From: JBFGJY01 sp041576975
GTDB lineage: Bacteria > Pseudomonadota > Gammaproteobacteria > UBA4575
NCBI GenBank assembly: GCA_041576975.1
Contig: JBFGJY010000001.1
Coordinates: 1 to 64,000 of the forward strand
Reading direction: 5' to 3'
Length of the DNA: 64,000 nt
In this document: positions 45,165-54,335 of the stretch, piece by piece
Numbering within the stretch: position 1 is the first letter of the stretch
Layout of the letters: the number at the start of each line of letters is the position of its first letter
Program-made: the position numbers and the translations under genes
Notes under the pieces: generated by a model
What the model was told of the DNA's origin: nothing
Seen by the model: only the letters and a program-made list of their open reading frames with translations
Databases searched by the model: none

Positions 45165-45851
45165 ATGGATTTTTATAAAACACCCGCACACAGATGCGGT
45201 TATTTGCCAGATCGGTACAGCGTGAATATTTTTGCGGACCCAAATATTCAAATAACAACTCGTACTTATAGTTGGCTGATCGATTATGGGTTTCGTCGTA
45301 ATGGTAATCATTTGTACCGTCCACAGTGCCCTCATTGTAGTGCCTGTGTGCCAACTCGTGTATGTGTAAATAAATTTAAGCCCAATCGCTCTCAACAACG
45401 CACGCTGCGCTTAAACCAAGACGTAACCGCGCAAGTACTACCAAAAGATTTTTATAAAGATCATTACGATTTATATAAAAAATATTTACATGCTCGTCAC
45501 ACCGACAGTCCAATGGACCAGTCTACAATTGATGACTATCGAGAATTTATACTTGGCACCTGGTCCAATACAAAATTTTTAGAGTTTCGCCTGGATAAGA
45601 AATTAATTTGTGTCGGTGTGTTTGACGTACTACCACAAGGTTTATCTGCTGTGTATAGCTTCTATGATATAAACTTTAGTAAGCGTGGCCTTGGTACCTT
45701 AGCAATTCTTAAATTAATTGAAGAAGCTGCTATAAGGAAGTTATCATATCTTTATCTCGGATATTGGATTAAGGCATGCAATAAAATGAGCTATAAGACT
45801 AACTTTAAACCTATCCAAGGTTATGTGAATAAAAATTGGCAACAATTATAA
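45165..45851 (+). CDS. bpt: Aspartate/glutamate leucyltransferase
   Basis: The 228-residue protein has the N-terminal segment HRCGYLPDRYS and the zinc-like pair of CPHCSAC, then the FRRNGNHLYRP and VNKFKPNRSQ stretches typical of the bacterial ATE family, known as Bpt. Bpt attaches leucine to proteins with N-terminal Asp or Glu, marking them for ClpAP through ClpS. The GNAT-like C-terminal half shows GLSAVYSFYD. Start is an ATG, no operon. Confidence 0.9.
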   Translation: MDFYKTPAHRCGYLPDRYSVNIFADPNIQITTRTYSWLIDYGFRRNGNHLYRPQCPHCSACVPTRVCVNKFKPNRSQQRTLRLNQDVTAQVLPKDFYKDHYDLYKKYLHARHTDSPMDQSTIDDYREFILGTWSNTKFLEFRLDKKLICVGVFDVLPQGLSAVYSFYDINFSKRGLGTLAILKLIEEAAIRKLSYLYLGYWIKACNKMSYKTNFKPIQGYVNKNWQQL

Positions 45852-45867
45852 TTTTATATATAACAAA

Positions 45868-46416
45868 TTACGCCAATTCATTATTAAGACGTTGCCAATC
45901 AAAAGCGAGGCCTGGGTCTGTTTTACGATCTGGTGAAATTTCAGAATGCCCAACAATTCTGTACTTACATAAAGATGGATAGACAATACGTAGCATATCG
46001 ATCAATGTAGCAAGCACAGAATACTGAACGTCCTCGTAGGGTGATTCGTCAGTGCCTTCTATCTCTATGCCTATTGCAAAATCATTGCAGTTACTTCGCC
46101 CTTGATATTCAGAAAGACCTGCATGCCATGCGCGACGATTAAAGGGAACAAATTGTACAATACTCCCATCTCGACGGATTAAAACGTGCGCAGATACTTG
46201 TTGTTCGACTATGGATTCAAAATAAGGATGTGCGTTTGGATCAAGTTGATTGGTAAATAATTGTTCTATGTAGGGACCACCAAACTCATTTGGCGGTAGG
46301 CTTATATTATGTATAACGATGAGAGAAGGAAAACAAGCATCTGGTCTGTCATCTACATTAGGTGATGGTACATAACGCACACCAACAATAAGATGACTCG
46401 ATGGATCAACACGCAT
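45868..46416 (-). CDS. ampD: 1,6-anhydro-N-acetylmuramyl-L-alanine amidase
   Basis: This 182-residue amidase has the zinc ligand His in VIHNISLPP and a second in GHSEISPDRKTDPG, the EFGGPYIEQLF segment, and the WHAGLSEYQGRSNCND loop typical of AmpD. AmpD removes the peptide from anhydromuropeptides in peptidoglycan recycling and, in many bacteria, sets the level of AmpC induction. There is no signal peptide, so it is cytoplasmic. It lies alone between bpt (convergent) and the groEL terminator. Confidence 0.92.
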   Translation of the reverse strand: MRVDPSSHLIVGVRYVPSPNVDDRPDACFPSLIVIHNISLPPNEFGGPYIEQLFTNQLDPNAHPYFESIVEQQVSAHVLIRRDGSIVQFVPFNRRAWHAGLSEYQGRSNCNDFAIGIEIEGTDESPYEDVQYSVLATLIDMLRIVYPSLCKYRIVGHSEISPDRKTDPGLAFDWQRLNNELA

Positions 46417-46509
46417 AATTAAACTAACGCAGATTGGATTTTAGCTAGCGAGTGAGCGTAGCACTTCCTAGAAAGGCTTTAAAACGATTTCAATAATTTA
46501 TCTAAAAAC

Positions 46510-46536
46510 AAAAAAAGGCCTCGCAATGCGAGGCCC
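46510..46536 (-). terminator. Intrinsic terminator of groESL
   Basis: An eight-base-pair stem (GGCCTCGC with GCGAGGCC) around 46517-46535 is followed on the minus strand by a run of seven T. It lies about 45 bases after the groEL stop. Confidence 0.9.
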
Positions 46537-46579
46537 CTTTGAAGATTTAATAAGCAGAAAGTACTAGGCTGCAGCGATA

Positions 46580-48223
46580 TTACATCATGCCGCCCATACC
46601 GCCCATGCCACCCATATCAGGTGCACCATGTGCATGCTCTTCCTCTTTTGGCTTTTCGGCTACCATTGCCTGTGTAGTAATCATCAAGCCAGCGATCGAT
46701 GCCGCATTTTGTAATGCAGTACGAGCTACTTTAGTAGGATCTAGAATGCCCATTTCGATCATGTCACCGAATTCACCGGTAGCAGCATTGTAGCCATAGT
46801 TACCTTCACCATCATCAACCTTTGCAAGAATTACAGAGGCTTCATCTCCGGAGTTCGTAACGATTTGGCGTAAAGGCTCTTCCATTGCAGTACGTGCAAT
46901 TTTAATACCCATGTCTTGATCGTGATTATCGCCCTTGATGTCTTCAAGTACTTTACGAGCCCGTAGCAATGCAACACCACCACCTGGTACGACACCTTCT
47001 TCAACCGCTGCACGAGTTGCATGTAAGGCATCTTCAACGCGTGCCTTCTGTTCTTTCATCTCAACTTCTGTAGCCGCACCTACTTTAATTACTGCAACAC
47101 CACCTGCGAGTTTCGCCATGCGCTCTTGCAATTTTTCTTTATCATAATCTGAAGTAGCTTCTTCAATTTGAGCTTTAATTTGATCGACGCGTGCTTTGAT
47201 GTCACTGGGTTGGCCAGCGCCATCAATGATTGTGGAATTTTCTTTAGAAACACTAATGCGTTTTGCACCACCTAAATCATCAAGACTTGCTTTTTCAAGT
47301 GATAATCCAACTTCTTCAGATATTACCGTACCCCCAGTCAACACAGCGATATCCTGTAACATTGCTTTGCGTCGATCACCAAAGCCTGGAGCCTTGGCAG
47401 CACAAACTTTTACAATACCACGTATAGTGTTTACCACTAGTGTTGCTAGTGCTTCACCTTCAACATCTTCTGCGATGATCATCAAAGGTTTGCCTGCTTT
47501 CGCTACACCTTCTAGCAATGGAAGTAATTCACGAATGTTTGAGATCTTTTTATCATGTAAAAGGATATATGGATCTTCTAACTCAGCAGTCATATTGTCT
47601 TGATTATTAATAAAGTAAGGTGACAAATAACCACGATCGAACTGCATTCCTTCCACAACATCCAATTCATTTTCTAGGGCATTGCCTTCTTCAACCGTAA
47701 TCACACCTTCTTTGCCTACTTTATCCATAGCTTCGGCAATGATATCACCAATAGACGTATCAGTATTTGCTGAAATACTACCGACTTGAGCAATTGATTT
47801 GCTATCTGAGCAAGGCTTAGATGTTGCTTGCAAACTTTCCACAGCTTTAATTACTGCTTTATCAAGACCGCGTTTGAGATCCATTGGGTTCATGCCTGCA
47901 GCTACGGCTTTCATGCCTTCGCGTACTATGGCTTGTGCTAGCACAGTAGCTGTAGTGGTACCGTCGCCTGCGACATCAGAAGTTTGCGAGGCAACTTCTT
48001 TCACCATTTGCGCACCCATGTTTTCAAACTTGTCTTCTAGTTCAATTTCTTTCGCAACAGATACACCGTCTTTGGTAACAGTTGGTGCACCAAATGATTT
48101 ATCTAAAACAACATTACGCCCCTTTGGACCTAAAGTTGCTTTTACTGCGTTGGCCAGAACGTTGACACCTTTTGCCATGCGTTGTCTGGCGTCTTCGTCA
48201 AAACGTACTTCTTTTGCACTCAT
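46580..48223 (-). CDS. groEL: Chaperonin GroEL
   Basis: This 547-residue protein starts MSAKEVRF and has the ATP-binding GDGTTTATVLAQ segment and the characteristic C-terminal repeat GGMGGMGGMM. It forms the double-ring folding chamber with GroES. The order groES-groEL, 46 bases between the two, is that of a single operon controlled by the CIRCE operator and followed by a terminator. CnoX, a GroEL partner, is decayed in this genome. Confidence 0.97.
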   Translation of the reverse strand: MSAKEVRFDEDARQRMAKGVNVLANAVKATLGPKGRNVVLDKSFGAPTVTKDGVSVAKEIELEDKFENMGAQMVKEVASQTSDVAGDGTTTATVLAQAIVREGMKAVAAGMNPMDLKRGLDKAVIKAVESLQATSKPCSDSKSIAQVGSISANTDTSIGDIIAEAMDKVGKEGVITVEEGNALENELDVVEGMQFDRGYLSPYFINNQDNMTAELEDPYILLHDKKISNIRELLPLLEGVAKAGKPLMIIAEDVEGEALATLVVNTIRGIVKVCAAKAPGFGDRRKAMLQDIAVLTGGTVISEEVGLSLEKASLDDLGGAKRISVSKENSTIIDGAGQPSDIKARVDQIKAQIEEATSDYDKEKLQERMAKLAGGVAVIKVGAATEVEMKEQKARVEDALHATRAAVEEGVVPGGGVALLRARKVLEDIKGDNHDQDMGIKIARTAMEEPLRQIVTNSGDEASVILAKVDDGEGNYGYNAATGEFGDMIEMGILDPTKVARTALQNAASIAGLMITTQAMVAEKPKEEEHAHGAPDMGGMGGMGGMM

Positions 48224-48269
48224 GATTTTTCCTTCTCAAATGCGTTAAGTTAATATGTAATATAAGAGA

Positions 48270-48560
48270 CTAGCCTTCGATAACTGCCATGATGTCGTCT
48301 TCACGCATCACGAGCAGTTCATCTCCGTCTACTTTCACTTCAGTGCCTGAATATTTACCAAATAGCACTTTGTCTCCAGTCTTTAAATCCAGCGCACGAA
48401 TTTCGCCACTATCTGTTATTTTGCCGTTCCCAACAGCAATTACTTCGCCTTTTATGGGTTTTTCTGTGGCTGAATCGGGAATTACAATACCGCCAGGGCT
48501 GGTTCGTTCTTCTTCCATACGCTTAACGACCACTCGGTCATGTAACGGACGTATCTTCAT
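48270..48560 (-). CDS. groES: Co-chaperonin GroES
   Basis: The 96-residue protein has the family start KIRPLHDRVVVKR, the mobile loop EERTSPGGIVIP and the C-terminal VMREDDIMAVIEG. It caps the GroEL chamber. It is the first gene of the groESL operon and is preceded, 67 bases before the ATG, by a CIRCE element. Confidence 0.97.
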   Translation of the reverse strand: MKIRPLHDRVVVKRMEEERTSPGGIVIPDSATEKPIKGEVIAVGNGKITDSGEIRALDLKTGDKVLFGKYSGTEVKVDGDELLVMREDDIMAVIEG

Positions 48561-48627
48561 CTGGATCGCCTCCTAAAGAGAGTTAAGTTAATAATTTTTA
48601 ATAGTAAATTTTGCGAGCGCTTTTTTA

Positions 48628-48654
48628 TTAGCACTCTCGCTTAATGAGTGCTAA
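48628..48654. promoter_or_regulatory. CIRCE operator (HrcA binding site)
   Basis: A perfect copy of the consensus, TTAGCACTC, nine spacer bases, GAGTGCTAA, lies upstream of groES. It shows that the operon is repressed by HrcA, which is itself kept active by GroEL. In most gammaproteobacteria groESL uses sigma-32; some lineages use HrcA/CIRCE as well. Confidence 0.96.
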
Positions 48655-48688
48655 TAATACGAATGCATCCCTCTAAGTCAAGTGTTTT

Positions 48689-49162
48689 CTAGAGTTTTTT
48701 ATCCTCATATCGACGCGTCACTTTGCCCTCGTACACATTGTCAAATTGGTACTCTTTCCCGTTCCCATGCAAATTGAAGTTCGACATTGGGTTAAAGCGT
48801 GCCGTGAGCCTGGCGATGAGGATCCTTCTTGAAAAGGGAATCAGGCAAATAAAGCCTATAAAATCGGTAAAAAAACCGGGTGTGAGTAGCAATGCACCGC
48901 CAATTAACAACGCCACACCTTCTAAAATCTCAGTGGCTGGTAAGCGCCCTTCGCTCAATGCTTGATTGAAACGTAGATAAGTTTGTAACCCTTGTGCACG
49001 CAGCAATGCTGCCCCAATCACGGCCGTCAACACGACCAGGCCTATAGTGGGCATAACCCCTATGAGGCCACCAACCTGTATCAATAGGTAGATTTCAACA
49101 ATGGGGACAAGTAAGAAAATTGTAATCAGTATCGGGAAAATTCGCATTCGAACAGGTGTCAT
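48689..49162 (-). CDS. fxsA: FxsA family membrane protein
   Basis: The 157-residue protein has the FxsA pattern of three to four hydrophobic helices (about 5-30, 32-51, 74-95 and 98-115), with the VPIVEIYLLIQVGGLIG start and LLTPGFFTDFIGF further on, then a hydrophilic tail. It sits in the inner membrane. In E. coli FxsA eases F-plasmid exclusion of phage T7; its normal job is unknown. AAGGAGA precedes the ATG. It lies upstream of groES on the same strand, with the CIRCE operator between the two. Confidence 0.88.
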   Translation of the reverse strand: MTPVRMRIFPILITIFLLVPIVEIYLLIQVGGLIGVMPTIGLVVLTAVIGAALLRAQGLQTYLRFNQALSEGRLPATEILEGVALLIGGALLLTPGFFTDFIGFICLIPFSRRILIARLTARFNPMSNFNLHGNGKEYQFDNVYEGKVTRRYEDKKL

Positions 49163-49280
49163 GGGTAGTCTCCTTATATAATGTCAATATGAGGATGTAC
49201 CGCTGGAACTTCAATACCCAATCAAGCAATAGTCACTTGGATGCTCCATTTACTGAGCTATGTATTGGGCTCTTAAGCGC

Positions 49281-49601
49281 ATGACCAACCACCTATTAGT
49301 GCTAACCACTTTTCCAGATATCGACACCGCTCAGCGGCTCGCTAGGCAAATAGTGCAGGAAAATCTCGCAGCATGTGTAAGTATCTTGCCTCAGGCGCAA
49401 TCTATATATATTTGGCAAGGCAAGGAATGCATGGATAACGAGCATATTGCACTAATAAAAACAACTGAAAATAGCTATTCGAAACTTGAATCTTATATAC
49501 AAAGCCAACATCCTTACGAACTTCCAGAGATTATTGCGACTCCTATTACTAGAGGCTTAGATGATTATTTGAATTGGGTGACAAAGAGCATAAACGCATG
49601 A
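49281..49601 (+). CDS. cutA: Divalent cation tolerance protein CutA
   Basis: The protein has the CutA trimer pattern: LVLTTFPDIDTAQRLARQIV, AACVSILPQAQSIYIWQGK and the HPYELPEIIATPI stretch. The ATG at 49281 gives the usual length of 106 residues. The frame could start 21 bases earlier. CutA is linked to copper tolerance in E. coli, although its biochemical role is unclear. The stop overlaps the dsbD start (ATGA), so the two are translationally coupled, as in many gammaproteobacteria. Confidence 0.9.
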   Translation: MTNHLLVLTTFPDIDTAQRLARQIVQENLAACVSILPQAQSIYIWQGKECMDNEHIALIKTTENSYSKLESYIQSQHPYELPEIIATPITRGLDDYLNWVTKSINA

Positions 49602-51526
49602 AGTTGTTAAATATCTTACTTATATTCATTTTTGCACTAGCCAACTCTATTAGTTGGGCAGATACAAATGCTGAGAAATCTAAATTAATTAATCAGCTTG
49701 ACCAACTCACCGGTATTGGCAATACCAGCGATGATGAATTTTTAGATCCTGATATAGCATTTCAAGTTATTGCTGAACAAGGTTCTGACAATAACATTAT
49801 TACGTATTGGTCCATAGTAGATGGATATTATCTTTACAAAGATAAAATTAGTGTTACGCCAAAAGACAATGCACAAATTACTCTGGGTACTATGGAGTTA
49901 CCTGAAGGTAAAGAAAAGATTGATGAATATTTTGGCAAAATAGTAAGTATCGATCATGACTTTCAATCAAACATTGCAATACTTAGTATTGCAGACAAAA
50001 CAGATGTTGTTGATTTAGTTGTTAAATATCAAGGCTGTGCCAAAGCAGGGCTTTGTTATCCACCTATCACGAAGAATATTAGTGTTGCATTAAATAACTC
50101 TGGTGGTGCAGATGCACTTTCTACAGGCACAAATAATACTTCTAGCAGCTCTACAGATGGCAATGCTAATTTTCAATCTGAACAAGATCGTATCGCCAGT
50201 ACTCTTGCTTCAGGGAAACTTTGGTTTACAGTAATAAGCTTTTTTGGTTTAGGTTTGTTATTGGCGTTTACGCCTTGTGTATTTCCGATGATTCCAATTC
50301 TCTCCAGTATCATTGTGGGACAAGGTAAAGACATTTCTACTTACAAAGCTTTTACTTTGTCGCTGATATATGTGTTGGCAATGGCAGTTACCTATACCTT
50401 GGCTGGCGTTTTGGTTGGTTTATCTGGAGAAAACATTCAGATTTGGTTTCAAAATCCATGGGTCTTAAGTGTGTTTGCAGGAATATTTGTGCTGCTGTCA
50501 CTGGCTATGTTTGGATTTTATGAATTACAAATGCCCAATGCGGTGCAATCAAAATTAAACATGATTAGTTCAAATCAACAACAAGGCTCCTATTTCGGCG
50601 CGGGTATCATGGGCTTTCTTTCTGCACTGATTGTAGGCCCGTGTGTCACCGCACCTTTGATTGGCGCATTAATCTATATCGCCAATACCGGTGATGCCGT
50701 AATTGGCGGGATCGCATTGTTTGCATTAAGCATGGGAATGGGCGCGCCATTACTTGCAATTGGTACCTCTGCAGGAAAAATACTGCCAAAAGCTGGTGCC
50801 TGGATGGATGCCGTCAAAGCTGTCTTTGGTGTACTGCTACTTGCTCTTGCGATCTGGTTGCTAGAACGCATCTTGCCTGCACCGATTATTTTATTGCTTG
50901 CAGGTGCATTATTGATTGTCTCTGCAATCTATCTGGGCGCGCTGGAGACGCTTAAAGAAGGTGCATCAGGTTGGTTTAAGTTATGGAAGGGCGTGGGTCT
51001 CATTTCACTGGTATATGGCGCAATTCTAGTCATTGGTGCTGCCAGTGGCGGGCATAGCTTATTACAGCCGTTACAAGGTATTACTGCGCCACATATTGCA
51101 GCAAATTCTTCTGACACAAATTCAAATAGTGTACATGCACTACCATTTCAGCAAGTTAAAGGTGTTGAAGGATTAAATACTGCGATCCTAAAAGCGGCAA
51201 AAGAGGGCAGACCCGTGATGCTCGATTTTTATGCGGATTGGTGTATTTCATGCAAAGAAATGGAGTCATTTACATTTAGTGATGCAGAAGTGCAAAACTC
51301 TTTAAATAATTTTGTTATTTTGCAATCAGATGTCACCGAAAATGATGCACAAGATCAAGCCTTACTAAAAAAATTAGGGCTATTCGGACCACCAGCAATT
51401 TTATTTTATGACAATTCGGGTAACGAACTGCGTAATTATCGTGTAGTGGGCTATATGGATGCGCCAAAATTTGCATCGCATATTGAAAGCTTTAAACAAT
51501 CTGGCACGATTGCTTTAATCGACTAA
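49598..51526 (+). CDS. dsbD: Thiol:disulfide interchange protein DsbD
   Basis: The 642-residue protein has a signal peptide, the alpha domain with two Cys in QGCAKAGLCYPP, and an eight-helix membrane part with the redox Cys in AFTPCVFPM and in VGPCVTAPL. It ends in a thioredoxin-like gamma domain with WCISCKEME. This is a complete DsbD, which carries reducing power from cytoplasmic thioredoxin to periplasmic DsbC, DsbG and cytochrome c maturation proteins. It is coupled to cutA. Confidence 0.95.
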   Translation: MKLLNILLIFIFALANSISWADTNAEKSKLINQLDQLTGIGNTSDDEFLDPDIAFQVIAEQGSDNNIITYWSIVDGYYLYKDKISVTPKDNAQITLGTMELPEGKEKIDEYFGKIVSIDHDFQSNIAILSIADKTDVVDLVVKYQGCAKAGLCYPPITKNISVALNNSGGADALSTGTNNTSSSSTDGNANFQSEQDRIASTLASGKLWFTVISFFGLGLLLAFTPCVFPMIPILSSIIVGQGKDISTYKAFTLSLIYVLAMAVTYTLAGVLVGLSGENIQIWFQNPWVLSVFAGIFVLLSLAMFGFYELQMPNAVQSKLNMISSNQQQGSYFGAGIMGFLSALIVGPCVTAPLIGALIYIANTGDAVIGGIALFALSMGMGAPLLAIGTSAGKILPKAGAWMDAVKAVFGVLLLALAIWLLERILPAPIILLLAGALLIVSAIYLGALETLKEGASGWFKLWKGVGLISLVYGAILVIGAASGGHSLLQPLQGITAPHIAANSSDTNSNSVHALPFQQVKGVEGLNTAILKAAKEGRPVMLDFYADWCISCKEMESFTFSDAEVQNSLNNFVILQSDVTENDAQDQALLKKLGLFGPPAILFYDNSGNELRNYRVVGYMDAPKFASHIESFKQSGTIALID

Positions 51527-51592
51527 AATATTATCGCCTCGTTTTACTATTCGTGTATTTTTGTCAAATCCAAAATATTCTAAATTTCTAGT

Positions 51593-51626
51593 TTCGGCCA
51601 AAAGCAGATACTCAACGACCCAAGTT
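51593..51626. repeat. Dispersed palindromic repeat, broken subtype 2 copy
   Basis: TCGGCCAAAAGCAGATA is followed by a stretch AACGACCCA that matches the loop of subtype 1 in reverse. It lies 65 bases after the dsbD stop. With the copy at 52414 it brackets the SnoaL-like gene. Confidence 0.6.
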
Positions 51627-51732
51627 CAGTTGCGGCGGGGATTTGCCGAAAACCGTCCGACAAACCAAAATCCACCACAACTTCAAAAACATTCATAAAA
51701 CCGAAAATCCCTCCGTCAACTGCAACGGCTTA

Positions 51733-52170
51733 TTAGGCAGTAACCGCTTCTTGTTCAGGTCTAGGAACAACGCCTAGATTTTGCAGCATGCCGAGCGTAT
51801 CCCAATTCACCCACGATTCAACGAACTTGCCATCTGATGTGTGACTGATAAAAATCCCGGTCACCGTTGATTGCTTGCCCGTGGCAGGGATGTCCGGCAA
51901 GTCGCCCCTCTGAGTGCCAGAGGCTGTCCAGCGGCACACAACCTTGTCACCTTCGGCGATAAGGTCTTCAATGGTGAGATGAAGATCGGGAAAGGCGGAG
52001 CGGTACATCGAGACAAACTGCTTGTATCCTTCAGTACCATGCACCGGTGGGATCTGGGGATCGTGTAAAACCCCCTCGTCCGCGATGAGCTCATTAACGA
52101 GAGAAAGATTGCCTTTATTACACACTTCCTCTATCAGACGGCGTACAGTTGCTATGTTTTCTTCTGACAT
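51733..52170 (-). CDS. SnoaL-like ester cyclase family protein
   Basis: The 145-residue protein has the family pattern LIEEVCNKGNLSLVNELI, SAFPDLHLTIEDLIAEGDKV and the VCRWTASGTQRG strand. Members of this NTF2-like group are of unknown or varied function. The codons are visibly richer in G and C than those of all neighbours, and the gene is bracketed by two dispersed repeats. I infer recent acquisition. A GGAGG site precedes the ATG. The 270 bases upstream are very AT-rich and hold nothing but a repeat copy. Confidence 0.8.
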   Translation of the reverse strand: MSEENIATVRRLIEEVCNKGNLSLVNELIADEGVLHDPQIPPVHGTEGYKQFVSMYRSAFPDLHLTIEDLIAEGDKVVCRWTASGTQRGDLPDIPATGKQSTVTGIFISHTSDGKFVESWVNWDTLGMLQNLGVVPRPEQEAVTA

Positions 52171-52413
52171 GGTATTCCTCCTTAGTATTGTTTTTTACTA
52201 ATTGGGGATTACATTTTACTCCTTAGTGAGCAGTAGTAGTTATTTTTATAATTGTGTTATTTTGCTTTAATTTTTGTGCACCAAATTGATACAAAAGTAA
52301 CGTTGTTGATTTAAATATTTTTTTGAAAAAACACTTAAAGTTAAAAGTAACAAAGAACAATTTAATTTACTTTTAATTTTGATAAATTATATCTATTTAT
52401 TATTTATTCAGCG

Positions 52414-52445
52414 CAATGCCCACTGTGGGTCGTTAGCGGTCATTC
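52414..52445. repeat. Dispersed palindromic repeat, subtype 1
   Basis: AATGCCCACTGTGGGTCG is followed by TTAGCGGTCATTC. Its right end contains the stop codon of msrA. Confidence 0.8.
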
Positions 52446-53198
52446 GTTAATTGTTGATATTACTGTAGGAATAAGCGATCCGCCTTTCCTGGCTGATGTT
52501 CCCCATAATTCATTAAGTCGATTGTCTCTACCACAAGCAAAGCGGTAATACTTATAACGCAAAGGATTCTCTTGGTAATAATTCTGGTGATAATCTTCAG
52601 CCGGATAAAAAGTTTGTGTCGGCAATAACTCTGTTACTACAGGTTGTTTAAAGATACCAGATACATTCAACGCCCTTTTAGATTCTTCGGCTAATTTTCG
52701 TTGCTCTGCGTTGCGATAAAAAATTGCGGTGCGATAGCTATCGCCTTTATCACAAAATTGTCCATCATCTGTAAGTGGGTCTACGTTATGCCAAAAAACA
52801 TTAAGCAAAGTTGCATAATCAATCTTTGCTGGATCATAAGTCACTTCCACTGCTTCAAAGTGACCCGTGCCGCCTGCAGAGACTTGTTTATAACTTGGGT
52901 CCTCTACATGTCCACCGGTATAACCTGACACCGTTGACACAACCCCTGCGAGCTTATCGAACGGAGGTTCCATACACCAAAAGCAACCACCCGCAAAAAT
53001 TGCAGTCTCTAGCTTTTTAGAAGTTTGATCTTGGGATTCTGTATTTTCTGACCATGCCCAACTCGCAAATACCATCATGTAGAGTGTGAATAAAATCAGA
53101 CCGAATTTTTTCTGTCTATTACGCATAAGTAGTGCCGCTACGTTATATGTCTTCTTTTTTGAGTGGCACAAAATTGCATGGTTCAGCGATTTTGGCAT
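52440..53198 (-). CDS. msrA: Peptide methionine sulfoxide reductase MsrA, exported form
   Basis: The 252-residue protein has an N-terminal hydrophobic segment (FGLILFTLYMMVFASWAW) before the MsrA domain, which shows the catalytic GGCFWC motif and the conserved GYTGG and YHQNYY stretches. It should act outside the cytoplasm. MsrA reduces methionine-S-sulfoxide. The frame starts with an ATG at 53198 that gives a long basic lead. An ATG at 53126 would give a normal signal length, and I cannot decide between the two. The stop lies inside a repeat copy. Confidence 0.9.
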   Translation of the reverse strand: MPKSLNHAILCHSKKKTYNVAALLMRNRQKKFGLILFTLYMMVFASWAWSENTESQDQTSKKLETAIFAGGCFWCMEPPFDKLAGVVSTVSGYTGGHVEDPSYKQVSAGGTGHFEAVEVTYDPAKIDYATLLNVFWHNVDPLTDDGQFCDKGDSYRTAIFYRNAEQRKLAEESKRALNVSGIFKQPVVTELLPTQTFYPAEDYHQNYYQENPLRYKYYRFACGRDNRLNELWGTSARKGGSLIPTVISTINE

Positions 53199-53407
53199 GG
53201 CTCATTAATAAACTTTCCTTAAAAAGTTTGCCTATTTTGCTCAATTTTCACGATTTAGCGATTATCTTATGAATAAATTCGTGAAAATTCTTAAAAAATA
53301 CAAGATTTTGCAAAGTATATTGGTAACCCTACAAAAACCATGTACACTGCGATGAGTTATATATTACCTGCAAGATCAAAGCATTTAGCAGCAAGATTCT
53401 ATTAGTA

Positions 53408-53851
53408 ATGGCCAAACTCCTACTATTGAATGGTCCAAATCTGAATTTATTAGGGCAGCGCGAGCCCGATGTGTATGGCCATGATTCTCTTGCAGATGTC
53501 GTCCAACGGGCCCGTCAAAAAGCGAACCAGCTGGGACATGAGCTAGAGGATTTTCAAAGCAATGCTGAGCATGAATTAGTCAACCGTATTCATCAAGCTA
53601 AACAAGACGATATTGGCATGATTATTTTTAATCCCGGCGCATTTACTCATACCAGCATATCGTTGCGAGATGCGTTGCTTGGTGTAGACATTCCATTTAT
53701 CGAACTGCATTTATCCAATGTGTTCGCACGCGAGAAATTTCGCCAACATTCCTTTTTATCTGATATTGCACTTGGCGTAATTTCTGGCATGGGTGCAAAA
53801 GGATATGAGCTTGCCGTTGAAGCCGCAGATTACAAACTAACTGAGAGCTAA
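53408..53851 (+). CDS. aroQ: 3-dehydroquinate dehydratase, type II
   Basis: The 147-residue protein has the AroQ start LLLLNGPNLNLLGQREP, with the Tyr of the active site in DVYGHDSL, and the FNPGAFTHTSISLRDAL and ELHLSNVFARE segments. It converts 3-dehydroquinate to 3-dehydroshikimate. It precedes accB by two bases, the common aroQ-accB-accC arrangement. Confidence 0.95.
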   Translation: MAKLLLLNGPNLNLLGQREPDVYGHDSLADVVQRARQKANQLGHELEDFQSNAEHELVNRIHQAKQDDIGMIIFNPGAFTHTSISLRDALLGVDIPFIELHLSNVFAREKFRQHSFLSDIALGVISGMGAKGYELAVEAADYKLTES

Positions 53852-53853
53852 AC

Positions 53854-54312
53854 ATGGACATTCGTAAAGTAAAAAAACTGATCGAGTTAATCGAAGAATC
53901 AGGCATTGCAGAAATTGAAATCAAAGAAGGCGAAGAATCCGTGCGCATTAGCCGTGGCACATCTATGGCTGGTGCAAATCAGGTAGTTGTACCGCAAATT
54001 CCTACTACACCGATTGCACCCCAGCATCCCTCCACTGAAACAGTGCCAGCAGTTGAGGAACAAACTGATGTCCCTAGTGGCCACACGGTAAATTCGCCGA
54101 TGGTGGGAACATATTATGAAGCACCTGCTCCGGGACAAAAGCCTTTTGTTGAAGTAGGGCAGTCTGTTCAAGTGGGTGATACCCTATGCATTATTGAAGC
54201 CATGAAAATGTTAAATCAAATTGAAGCAGATAAAGCCGGCATAATAAAAGTTGTGTTAGTTGAAAATGGCCAGCCTGTTGAGTATGGGCAAGCACTGTTT
54301 GTAATCGGCTAG
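53854..54312 (+). CDS. accB: Biotin carboxyl carrier protein of acetyl-CoA carboxylase
   Basis: This 152-residue protein has the N-terminal MDIRKVKKLIELIEESG part, a Pro/Thr-rich linker (about 45-78), and a biotinyl domain with EAMKM. Lys118 is the biotin attachment site. The length fits the family. It is in an operon with aroQ and accC. Confidence 0.96.
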   Translation: MDIRKVKKLIELIEESGIAEIEIKEGEESVRISRGTSMAGANQVVVPQIPTTPIAPQHPSTETVPAVEEQTDVPSGHTVNSPMVGTYYEAPAPGQKPFVEVGQSVQVGDTLCIIEAMKMLNQIEADKAGIIKVVLVENGQPVEYGQALFVIG

Positions 54313-54335
54313 CTTCCTCACCTAAATTTATTATC

